64,000 bases of DNA from Planctomycetota bacterium (GTDB taxonomy: Bacteria > Planctomycetota > UBA1135 > GCA-002686595). Numbering within the stretch: position 1 is the stretch's first letter; every line of letters starts with the position of its first letter. The translations under genes were made by a program, and so were the position numbers. Shown here in pieces: positions 17,659 through 25,072 of this stretch. The notes under the pieces are model-generated. The model made no database searches, was not told where the DNA came from, and saw only the letters and a list, made by a program, of their open reading frames with translations. Location: NCBI GenBank assembly GCA_016795325.1, contig JAEUHY010000042.1:62001-126000 (forward strand). Direction: 5' to 3'.

Positions 17659-18804
17659 ATGGCGGAGCCGTTCAAGAACCTGTTCAACGTCGAGCTGATC
17701 CGAACTGCGGCCGGGCATCTTGCGCGGCACGATTCGCAGTTCGACTCCAAGCGTTTCGTGAAGCTCGCGGCGCAGGGTCTCGACGCGCTCGAGATGAAGG
17801 CGCGGGCGATGCAGGTGGCGAGCGCGCTGGAGGCGACGTTGCCGGCGGATTTCGAGCGCGCGGCGAGCGTGCTCGAGGCCGCGCTCGCGCCGCCGTACGA
17901 GACCGAGCGCAGCGGCGAGCTCGCGGGCACGCGCTCCGTGCACGAGGAAGGCCTCGCGGGCTGGATTCTGTGGTCGGCGGGCGAGTACGTCGCGCGCCGC
18001 GGACTCGATGAGCCCCAGCGCGCGCTGCGCACGCTGCACGCCTTCACGCAGCGCTTCAGCGCCGAGTTCGCGATCCGGCCGTTCCTCGCCAAACACCCCG
18101 CGCTCGGCTTCAAGACGCTGGAGCGCTGGTGCACGGACCCAAACCTCCACGTGCGACGCCTGGTGAGCGAAGGCAGCCGCCCGCGCCTGCCGTGGGGCCT
18201 GCAGCTCAAGGCGCTCATCGCCGATCCGAGCCCGACGCTGCCGCTGCTGCGCAAACTGCAAGACGACAAGAGCGACTACGTGCGCCGCAGCGTCGCCAAC
18301 CACCTCAACGACATCGCCAAGGACCACCCCGACCTCGTGGCGGAGTGGATCGAACGTTACCTGCCGGACGCGAGCGACGAGCGGCGCGCGCTGCTGCGCC
18401 ACGCGAGTCGCACGCTCGTCAAGAAGGGCCACAAGCGCACGCTCGCCGCCTTCGGGCTGGGCAAAGCGTTTGCCGGGACCGCAACTCTCACCGTCGCACC
18501 GAGCAAGGCGCGCGTTGGCGGCGAGGTCACGCTCGAACTCGAACTGCGCTCGAGCGCGAAAAAGCCGCAGACGCTCGTCATCGACTACGCCGTACACCAC
18601 GTGAAGGCCGACGGCTCGACGAGCCCCAAGGTCTTCAAGGGTTGGAAGCTCACGCTGGCGCCCGGCGAAACTCGCTCGCTCACCAAGCGCCATTCGCTCA
18701 AACCCATCACCACGCGCCGCTACTACGCGGGCGAGCATCCCGTGAGCGTGCAAGCCAACGGCGTGGAGATCGCGCGCGCTGCGTTCCGACTTCAGCTGGC
18801 TTGA
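17659..18804 (+). CDS. alkC: AlkC-type DNA glycosylase with C-terminal Ig-like domain
   Basis: 381 aa. Starts MAEPFKNLFN, typical of AlkC. Residues 1-265 are helical HEAT-like repeats (for example FLAKHPALGFKTLERWCTDP, SDYVRRSVANHLNDIAKDHP), the fold by which the AlkC/AlkD superfamily flips and excises alkylated bases. Residues 280-381 form a beta-rich domain (ATLTVAPSKARVGGEVTLEL) matching the Ig-like domain found at the C-terminus of some AlkC proteins. Expected role: removal of 3-methyladenine or similar lesions from DNA in the cytoplasm. A second, AlkD-like protein is encoded at 62233. It is close to the serine hydrolase gene at 18843 but with no sign of functional linkage. Confidence 0.85.
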   Translation: MAEPFKNLFNVELIRTAAGHLARHDSQFDSKRFVKLAAQGLDALEMKARAMQVASALEATLPADFERAASVLEAALAPPYETERSGELAGTRSVHEEGLAGWILWSAGEYVARRGLDEPQRALRTLHAFTQRFSAEFAIRPFLAKHPALGFKTLERWCTDPNLHVRRLVSEGSRPRLPWGLQLKALIADPSPTLPLLRKLQDDKSDYVRRSVANHLNDIAKDHPDLVAEWIERYLPDASDERRALLRHASRTLVKKGHKRTLAAFGLGKAFAGTATLTVAPSKARVGGEVTLELELRSSAKKPQTLVIDYAVHHVKADGSTSPKVFKGWKLTLAPGETRSLTKRHSLKPITTRRYYAGEHPVSVQANGVEIARAAFRLQLA

Positions 18805-18842
18805 GCTTGCTGGCGAGGCGCGAACTCGGTCCACTCGCGTCC

Positions 18843-20261
18843 ATGCTTCAACCCTCGTCTGCGGCGCTGCTTCGAATCCTCACCTGTCTGCTCGCGCTGT
18901 GCGCAGCGTGCGCAAGCACGCCGTCGAACGACGCGGGCCTGCTGCAGCGCATCGAGAGCGCCGTGAAGCGGGAGATGGAGGAGCAGAAGATCCCGGGTGT
19001 CGGACTGGCCGTTGTTCGTGGCGGCGAGGTGCTCGTCGCGCGCGGTTTCGGTCTCGCGAACCTCGAACACCAGGTCCCCGCGAGCGAACGCACGATCTTC
19101 CAGAGCGGCTCGGTCGGCAAGCAGTTCACCGCGGTTGCGGTGATGCTGCAGGTCGAAGAGGGCAAGCTCGCGCTCGACGACAGGCTCTCCAAGCACTTCC
19201 CAGACGCGCCGGCGAGTTGGAGCGCGATCACGGTCGAGCACTTGCTCACGCACACCTCGGGGATTCCCGACTACACGCCGCAGGACGTCGACTTCCGGCG
19301 TGACTACAACGACGAAGAGCTCGCGCAGGCCGCGTACAAACTGCCGCTCGAGTTCACGCCCGGCTCGCGCTGGAACTACAGCAACACGGGCTACGTTCTG
19401 CTGGGAATCCTGGTCAAGAAGGTCTCGGGCGAGTTCTACGGCGACGTGCTCGCGCGGCGTGTGTTCGCGCCGCTCGGCATGCGCACCGCGCGCGTGATCA
19501 GCGAGCGTGACCTCGTGCCGCACCGCGCCGCGGGTTACGAACTCGACGGCGAGGAGTGGAAGAATCAGGAGTGGGTCGCGCCGTCGCTGAACACCACCGC
19601 CGACGGCGCGCTGTACCTTTCGATCGAAGACTTCGTCGCCTGGGACGCTGGGCTGCGCGCCGGCAAGGTTCTGCGTCCGGAGAGTTGGCGCCGTGTGTTC
19701 ACGCCGGTGAAGCTGAACAGCGGCAAGAGCTATCCCTACGGCTTCGGTTGGTCGATCGAGGAGCGCGGTGGCGCGGCGCTGATCCAGCACGGCGGTGCGT
19801 GGCAGGGATTCAAAGCCATGATCGCGCGTTACCTCGGCGCCGACCTCACCGTGATCGTGCTCGCGAACGTCGCGCAGGCGGATCCCGGCGCCATCGTCGA
19901 CGCCGTGGCGGCGCAGTGCGATCCGGCGCTGGCTCGGCCCGCGCTCGCGCCCATCGAAGACCGTGAGCCCAAGGTTGCGTCGCGCGTGCGCGAGTTGCTC
20001 GAGCAGACCGCACGCGGCGCGTTGAAGCCGGAAGACTTCGCGTTCGTACGCGCTGGATTCTTCCCGGGCGCGGCGCAGCACTTCGCCAAGGTGCTGGAGC
20101 CGCTGGGCGCACCGCGTGAACTCGTCTTGCTGGAGCGTCGCGAGCTCGGCGACGACACGAGCTACGTGTATCGCGTCGTGTTCGCGGACCTCGTACTGCG
20201 CGTCGGCGTGCAGTTCGCGCCCGACGGCCGCCTCGCGAACTTCGGCATGCGTCGGGAGTAG
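18843..20261 (+). CDS. exported class-C-beta-lactamase-like serine hydrolase
   Basis: 472 aa. Residues 1-22 form an export signal, probably with a lipobox (LALCAAC). The serine hydrolase core follows: SxxK in QSGSVGKQF (nucleophile and lysine), the tyrosine motif YSNTGY, and HGG in LIQHGGAWQG. A C-terminal domain of about 110 residues follows the catalytic domain. The family (Pfam beta-lactamase) includes esterases, D-aminopeptidases and penicillin-binding-like proteins, so beta-lactam hydrolysis should not be assumed. The ATG at 18843 was chosen because it starts the signal peptide; the frame stays open far upstream as shadow of alkC. Confidence 0.85.
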   Translation: MLQPSSAALLRILTCLLALCAACASTPSNDAGLLQRIESAVKREMEEQKIPGVGLAVVRGGEVLVARGFGLANLEHQVPASERTIFQSGSVGKQFTAVAVMLQVEEGKLALDDRLSKHFPDAPASWSAITVEHLLTHTSGIPDYTPQDVDFRRDYNDEELAQAAYKLPLEFTPGSRWNYSNTGYVLLGILVKKVSGEFYGDVLARRVFAPLGMRTARVISERDLVPHRAAGYELDGEEWKNQEWVAPSLNTTADGALYLSIEDFVAWDAGLRAGKVLRPESWRRVFTPVKLNSGKSYPYGFGWSIEERGGAALIQHGGAWQGFKAMIARYLGADLTVIVLANVAQADPGAIVDAVAAQCDPALARPALAPIEDREPKVASRVRELLEQTARGALKPEDFAFVRAGFFPGAAQHFAKVLEPLGAPRELVLLERRELGDDTSYVYRVVFADLVLRVGVQFAPDGRLANFGMRRE

Positions 20262-20297
20262 TCGGCCAAGTGCGAGCGTCGCCTCGGCGCGCCCCGC

Positions 20298-20303
20298 TAC
20301 GAT
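20298..20303 (+). promoter_or_regulatory. -10-like hexamer before qhpG
   Basis: TACGAT 6 nt before the GTG start at 20310, consistent with leaderless expression of qhpG from its own promoter on the strand opposite to the qhp operon. Confidence 0.35.
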
Positions 20304-20309
20304 TGCCGC

Positions 20310-21404
20310 GTGAAGTCCACGACGAGCGCGTTGCCGGTCGACGTCGCGGTGATCGGCGCAGGTCCCGCCGGAGCGACCGCGGCGGCCGCGCTCGCGGGCG
20401 CCGGGCTGAAGGTGGCGCTTCTGCATCGCGACGGCCCCCGCGCGGGCGCGGCCGAGGAGACGCTCGTTCCGGCCGCGCGGCGTGTGCTCGAGCGTTCGGG
20501 CGCGCTGGAGTGCGTCGAACAGCTCGGGTTTCACGGACGCGCGCGCCACGCGAGCGTGTGGAGCGAACCGGTGCTGCGCGTGCGCGACGAACGCGACGAC
20601 GAGCGCGGATTCCAGGTCGAACGGCGCACCTTCGACGCTGCACTGCGCGCGCGGGCCACACGTGCGGGCGCGCAGCTCGTCGAGGTTGGCCAAGTCACGA
20701 TCGACGAACGCGGTCGCGAAGTGCGCGTACGCACGGCGGAAGATCGCGAGCTGGTCGTCGCAGCGTGCGCCGTGATCGTCGCCACAGGACGCGCCACGCC
20801 CGATTCGCTGGCGCGCCTAGCGACGGTTGTGGAGTTGCCCGCCACGCTCGCACTTTCGACGACGCTCAGCCTGCAGCACGAACTCGCGCACACGAACGTG
20901 ATCGAAGCGGTCCGCGAGGGCTGGTGGTGGTGGCTGCCGCTGGCGGATGGACGCGTCGAGTTGACGTTGTTCTGCGATCGGGAGGAGGAGCGCAGCGTCG
21001 GACGCGAGGCGTTGTGGTCAGCCGCGCTGCGGGGCGCCGTCGGGCCAGCTCGCGAGGTCCAGGCGCGCCCCGAGCGCGGCACGCTCGCCACGGCGCGGCT
21101 GCGCGCGAGCTCCGCGCCGATCCTGGTGTGCGGCGACGCTTCGTGCGCGCTCGATCCGCTGTCGAGCCAAGGGCTCGAGACCGCGCTCGCTTCTGCGCAG
21201 CACGCCGCGCACTGCGCGCGGTCGGTCGTCGAGGGCCGCAGTGAGCTCGCGTTCGCCGCGCTCGAACGCCGGGCCTGGGACGCGCGGCTGTGGCACGCGC
21301 ACCGGCGGCAGACGACGGAGTTCCTGCGCTCGGAGGGGCGTTTCGCCGACGCGCCGTTCTGGCGCGCGCGGCAGGCGCTTGGACTGACGCCGTCGAGCGA
21401 CTGA
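20310..21404 (+). CDS. qhpG: FAD-dependent monooxygenase for tryptophylquinone formation (QhpG)
   Basis: 364 aa, GTG start. The N-terminal Rossmann motif (VIGAGPAGATAAAAL) and the second FAD motif (ILVCGDASCALDPLSSQG) place it in the flavoprotein monooxygenase/halogenase-like superfamily; GWWWWLPLADG is the segment lining the flavin pocket. In Paracoccus, QhpG hydroxylates the tryptophan of the gamma subunit that becomes cysteine tryptophylquinone. The assignment rests on family plus location: it converges on qhpE with an 8-base gap and all other qhp genes are adjacent. It is transcribed apart from the structural operon, whereas in Paracoccus it lies in the same transcript. A generic FAD oxidoreductase is the alternative. 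Confidence 0.8.
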   Translation: MKSTTSALPVDVAVIGAGPAGATAAAALAGAGLKVALLHRDGPRAGAAEETLVPAARRVLERSGALECVEQLGFHGRARHASVWSEPVLRVRDERDDERGFQVERRTFDAALRARATRAGAQLVEVGQVTIDERGREVRVRTAEDRELVVAACAVIVATGRATPDSLARLATVVELPATLALSTTLSLQHELAHTNVIEAVREGWWWWLPLADGRVELTLFCDREEERSVGREALWSAALRGAVGPAREVQARPERGTLATARLRASSAPILVCGDASCALDPLSSQGLETALASAQHAAHCARSVVEGRSELAFAALERRAWDARLWHAHRRQTTEFLRSEGRFADAPFWRARQALGLTPSSD

Positions 21405-21412
21405 CGCGCGGC

Positions 21413-22054
21413 TCAGGCGCGCGCGCGTTGCTCGGCGAGCTCGCGCGCAAGCAGACCAGTGACGTTGGCGACGGCGAAGCTCGCGCCGCGCAGGTTGCGT
21501 TCGCGCGGCAAACCCGGCAGTTCACGTGGAAACGGTGACGCGAACCACGGGCTCGGCGAGCGCTGGGGGTCGCGTCGCGCGCGCTCACGCGGCTGCTGAG
21601 GATCGGACACCACACCTTCGAAGCCCGCCAGCGAGCCGGGATAGCTCGGCAGCCCGTTGTGGAGCAGCGGCGCGATCAAGCGTGCGCCTTGCTGTGCTGC
21701 GGCGCGTGCGATGCGACCGAGCTCTTCGTTCCAGCGCTCCTCGGTGGAACCCAGGCTCAGGTTCACGAGGTCTGCGCGCCAACGCAGCGCCGCCCACAGC
21801 GCCTGCAGCACGGCGTCGAACTCCACGAGCGGCTGTTCCTCGAAGACCTTCAGCGACAGCACGCGCGTTCCGGGCGCGAGGTCGAGGATCGCGGCGCACG
21901 CGCACGTGCCGTGGCCGAGTCGATCGGCTTGCGGCGCGTTCGACGCGACGCCGGATTCGAGCACCGGCCCGAACTCCAGCTCGCCGAGCCCGCGGATGTG
22001 CGGATGCTCGGCGTTCACGCCGCTGTCGATCAGTGCGACGCGCACGTTGCTCAC
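21413..22054 (-). CDS. qhpE: subtilisin-like protease for QHNDH gamma-subunit leader removal (QhpE)
   Basis: 213 aa from the GTG at 22054 (a TTG at 22087 is also possible). The subtilase catalytic triad is present in compact form: Asp10 in VALIDSG, His48 in LGHGTC and Ser192 in GASFAVA. The protein has no signal peptide or prodomain and is short for family S8, as expected for QhpE, which acts in the cytoplasm to cut the leader from the cross-linked gamma subunit. It is the last gene of the minus-strand qhp operon, starting 38 bases after the qhpB stop. Its usual partner substrate, qhpC, is two genes upstream. Confidence 0.85.
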   Translation of the reverse strand: MSNVRVALIDSGVNAEHPHIRGLGELEFGPVLESGVASNAPQADRLGHGTCACAAILDLAPGTRVLSLKVFEEQPLVEFDAVLQALWAALRWRADLVNLSLGSTEERWNEELGRIARAAAQQGARLIAPLLHNGLPSYPGSLAGFEGVVSDPQQPRERARRDPQRSPSPWFASPFPRELPGLPRERNLRGASFAVANVTGLLARELAEQRARA

Positions 22055-22092
22055 GGGCTGAACCGCCGCGGCGCTCGCTCCGCGCAAGCGCC

Positions 22093-23292
22093 TTACGGCC
22101 GCACGACGGTCACACCGCCGTCGATTTCGCCCGGCAACGACACAACCTTGAGCGGCTTGTGGTCGCGGTCGAACACGTGCAGCTCGTTGCCGCGGCCCGC
22201 GAGGTAGATCTTGCTGCCGTCGGGGGAAACCGCCGTGAGGTTGAGGCCGTTGCGCACGGTGTGGCGCGTCTCCTTCAACTTCTTGCCGGTCTCCATGTCG
22301 ATCGTGAACAGCATGATCTCTTCGTCGCGGTACTCGGCCGAACCGCGGCCGCCGCCGCCACCGAAGCCGCCCGACGCGCCGCGGGCGCCCACGGCGATCC
22401 GCGGGTCGTCGCCGCGCTCGTAGCCCCACACACGCGGCGGCACGGTGGACCACTCGCTCAAGCGGCTCACCTTCTTGTTCACGAGGTCGAGGTCGACGAT
22501 GCCGTACAGCGTGCGGTTGGTGTCGACCGGATCGCGCATCGAGTACGCGAAGCGGTACGCCTCCGGATTGCGCAGGTCGAACAGGTCGTCGCCGCGGATC
22601 GAGATCGGCCCCATGCCCGGCGCCATCGGCTTGGCGAGTTCGATCTTGCCGATCTCCTCCAAGCTCACGGCGTCGACGATCTTCAAGTCGCTGTCGAACA
22701 CGTGCCACTGCGTTCCGTCGGGGCTGAGCCGCGCGCCGCGCCGGATCGCCTTGGGCAGCTCCTTCATGCGCGCCACGATCTCGCGCTCGGCCAAGTCGTA
22801 CTCGATCCACTCGTTCTCGTTGGGAACGACGTAGCTGTCCACCTTGCGCTCGATGCGTTCGACCTGCACGTACCAACGCTTGCCGCCCGGCAGCTCGCGC
22901 ACGCTCTGCACGCGCACGATGTGGCTGTATTCCTCGAACGGGAACACGTCCTTGAGCGTCATCGTTTCGAGGTCGACCACCTGCACCAGCGTGCGCTGGC
23001 GCGTGAGGTGCAGGATCGAGCGCCGGTCGTGCGTCGGCTGCGTCATCCAACCCGAGCCGTGTCCGGAGTCGAACACGCCCACGACTTCGTCCGTGACCGG
23101 GTCGTACTTCACGACCTTGCCCGGCCACATGCGCATCACGAACCAGGTCTTGCCGCCCTCCGCTCGAACGATTCTCTGCGGAGTTTCACGCTCGTTCTCC
23201 TTGGCGTTCGCGCGCGCTTCCGGCGCGGGCGCAGCGGGCGCGTCCTGCGCTGGCGCCGCGAAGAGCAGCAACGCGAGAGCGAGCGCGCTCAC
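22093..23292 (-). CDS. qhpB: quinohemoprotein amine dehydrogenase beta subunit
   Basis: 399 aa. The GTG start overlaps the qhpC stop in the string GTGA. An export signal (residues 1-16, ALALALLLFAAPAQ) is followed by an Ala/Pro/Glu-rich linker. Propeller-type repeats then run to the C-terminus, for example TWFVMRMWPGKVVKYDPVTD, HIVRVQSVRELPGGKRWYV and NLTAVSPDGSKIYLAGRG. The known beta subunit is a seven-bladed propeller contributing to the active-site cleft over the CTQ cofactor. An oddity is a glycine run (SGGFGGGGGRGS) at about residues 310-325, probably a surface loop. It works in the periplasm with QhpA and QhpC. Confidence 0.85.
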   Translation of the reverse strand: MSALALALLLFAAPAQDAPAAPAPEARANAKENERETPQRIVRAEGGKTWFVMRMWPGKVVKYDPVTDEVVGVFDSGHGSGWMTQPTHDRRSILHLTRQRTLVQVVDLETMTLKDVFPFEEYSHIVRVQSVRELPGGKRWYVQVERIERKVDSYVVPNENEWIEYDLAEREIVARMKELPKAIRRGARLSPDGTQWHVFDSDLKIVDAVSLEEIGKIELAKPMAPGMGPISIRGDDLFDLRNPEAYRFAYSMRDPVDTNRTLYGIVDLDLVNKKVSRLSEWSTVPPRVWGYERGDDPRIAVGARGASGGFGGGGGRGSAEYRDEEIMLFTIDMETGKKLKETRHTVRNGLNLTAVSPDGSKIYLAGRGNELHVFDRDHKPLKVVSLPGEIDGGVTVVRP

Positions 23293-23609
23293 GGGAACAC
23301 CAGGTCGACTTGCGACCAGTCTTGAACCGGCGAGCCGCAGGTTTTGGTCCAGCTCGGGAAGTTCGTGAGCGAGTCTGGAACCTGCGCCGGCCAGTAGCAC
23401 GAGTGGTAGCAGTCGTAGAGGTCGCGTTCGATCGGCTGGCACAGGCCGTAGGTGCCGCCCGACGAGTCGACTTCCCAACCCGGCGCGAATTGCGTGCTGC
23501 AACCGTACGGCGTGTCGACCAGCATCAGCGCGCGTGCGGCGCCCGGTTGGTCGAGGCGCGCTCGCGCAAGCGCGGCGGCCTTGCGGTTGATGGGGCGAAG
23601 GTGGTTCAT
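23289..23609 (-). CDS. qhpC: quinohemoprotein amine dehydrogenase gamma subunit, CTQ precursor
   Basis: 106 aa. A leader of about 30 residues (MNHLRPINRKAAALARARLD...) precedes a mature peptide of 76. Every cross-linking residue of the Paracoccus gamma subunit is present at the same spacing: Cys37-Glu46, Cys57-Asp63 and Cys71-Asp79 for the three thioether bridges, and Cys67-Trp73 for the cysteine tryptophylquinone cofactor (segment DCYHSCYWPAQVPD). One extra cysteine, Cys91, has no known counterpart, and the residue before the CTQ tryptophan is Tyr where I recall Trp in Paracoccus. The ATG overlaps the qhpD stop (ATGA). Bridges are made by QhpD, the leader cut by QhpE, hydroxylation by QhpG and export by QhpF. 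Confidence 0.9.
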   Translation of the reverse strand: MNHLRPINRKAAALARARLDQPGAARALMLVDTPYGCSTQFAPGWEVDSSGGTYGLCQPIERDLYDCYHSCYWPAQVPDSLTNFPSWTKTCGSPVQDWSQVDLVFP

Positions 23610-25072
23610 GCTTGGGTCTCCGAACTCGAACGAACGGCGAGTTTCGGCCGCTCTTCGAAGCGGTCGAGGTATCCAGGGTTGGCGAGCCAGATGCGCGCGT
23701 AGCAGTCCAGACCGAGCGCGGTCCAGGCGCGGATCCAGTCGCAGGCGTGCAGGTTGGGGCTGCCGGCGTCGCCGTAGCGAACGTGCGCTTCGTGGTAGCA
23801 ACCGCCGGCGCAGTGCGGGCGCGCGAAGCAGCTGTGGCACGGGATCTTCTGCGCGACGTGGCCCGCGTGCAGGAATTCGGCGCGCAACTTCTCGTCGATG
23901 CCGGTCTTGACGTCGCCCATGACGTGCGCGTCCGACTCGACGAAACGATGGCAGGGCGAAATCTGGCCTTCCGTCGACACGCCGACGAGACCGAGCGCCG
24001 CACCGCAGGGATGCGCCTTGCTCACGCCGCGGTGCAACTCGCCGAGCAGATCGTGGAGGTTGGAGAAGCCGTGCTGGCGATCCTGCGTCGCAGCGGCGAC
24101 GTACTCCTCAGCGAGCGCGGTGAAGCCGCGCAGCAAGCGGTCCATCTCCTCGGCGGGCAGCGCGAAGTCGCGTTCGGAGCTGCTCGTCACGGGCGCGAAC
24201 CCGACGCTCTCGAAGCCGACCTCGTCGTGCAGATGGCGGTACGTCTCGGCGATGTCGGCCATGCCGCGCGTCAGGGTCACGCGCGCGCCGACCGGTCGGC
24301 CGCGCCCGCGCATGGCCGCGAGCAACGCGCGGATGCGCGGCAGCACGACCGAGTAGCTGCCTTTCCCGCTCTTGAAGGTGCGGTGCCGATCGTGGTCGCC
24401 CTGGGCGCCGTCGATCGAGATGTTCACGCCGAAACGATGCTCGACCAGGAAGGCGATCGTCGCTTCGTCGAGCAACGTGGCGTTGGTGGTGAGCGCGAAG
24501 GACACGCGCTTGCCCGTTTCTCGTGCACGTTGCTCGGCGTAGTCGACCGAAGCGCGGATCGTGTCCAGGTTGAGCAGCGTCTCGCCGCCGAAGAACGTGA
24601 CTGTCAGGTCGCGCAGGCGCCCGGACTTCTCGAACAGCATGTCGAGCGAGGCGCGGGCCGTTTCCTCGCTCATGCGCGGAGCGCGCGCGCGAGTGGCGTC
24701 GCTCAAGCGATCCTCGCCGAATTCGTAGCAGTACGAACACGAGAGGTTGCACTTGTTGGTAACGTTGAGCACGACGGTCTGCAGCGGGAACGCGCTTTCG
24801 GGCAGCGGGTCCGCGGTGAGCGCGGGTTCGAACTCCGAGCGCACGAGCCCCATCCCGACCAGTTCCTCGAACGCTTCGCGCTGCGTCAGCCGCGTTTCGT
24901 CGGGCGCGCTGTCGAGCCAGCGCGGATGGTCCACGCCGTCAGCCGTGGCGCAGCGTTGCAGCACGGCCTGCGACGTTTCGTCCAAGGCCACGACGGCGCC
25001 GGACGCCGCCGAGTACGCGAACGTCTGGCCGCCCGCTTCGAACGTTCTGTGGATCGCCGCGCGGTAGATCAT
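23606..25072 (-). CDS. qhpD: radical SAM/SPASM maturase for QHNDH gamma-subunit thioethers (QhpD)
   Basis: 488 aa. The radical SAM cluster motif CNLSCSYC is at residues 108-115, followed by TFFGGETLLN, the glycine-rich SAM-binding strand. The C-terminal half carries the cysteine set of a SPASM-type domain (ISPCHRF, then PCHSCFARPHCAGGCYHEAH and HACDW) for two auxiliary iron-sulfur clusters. QhpD forms the three Cys-to-Asp/Glu thioether bonds in the gamma subunit. The first 95 residues resemble a peptide-binding domain (MIYRAAIHRTFEAGGQ). Start ATG overlaps the qhpA stop (ATGA) and the stop overlaps the qhpC start, so translation is coupled along the operon. Confidence 0.92.
   Translation of the reverse strand: MIYRAAIHRTFEAGGQTFAYSAASGAVVALDETSQAVLQRCATADGVDHPRWLDSAPDETRLTQREAFEELVGMGLVRSEFEPALTADPLPESAFPLQTVVLNVTNKCNLSCSYCYEFGEDRLSDATRARAPRMSEETARASLDMLFEKSGRLRDLTVTFFGGETLLNLDTIRASVDYAEQRARETGKRVSFALTTNATLLDEATIAFLVEHRFGVNISIDGAQGDHDRHRTFKSGKGSYSVVLPRIRALLAAMRGRGRPVGARVTLTRGMADIAETYRHLHDEVGFESVGFAPVTSSSERDFALPAEEMDRLLRGFTALAEEYVAAATQDRQHGFSNLHDLLGELHRGVSKAHPCGAALGLVGVSTEGQISPCHRFVESDAHVMGDVKTGIDEKLRAEFLHAGHVAQKIPCHSCFARPHCAGGCYHEAHVRYGDAGSPNLHACDWIRAWTALGLDCYARIWLANPGYLDRFEERPKLAVRSSSETQA

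Noticed and set aside
18843..20261. Antibiotic-resistance beta-lactamase
   Set aside because: The SxxK/YxN/HxG set is shared by many esterases and peptidases of the family, and the long extra C-terminal domain is not typical of a true class C enzyme.
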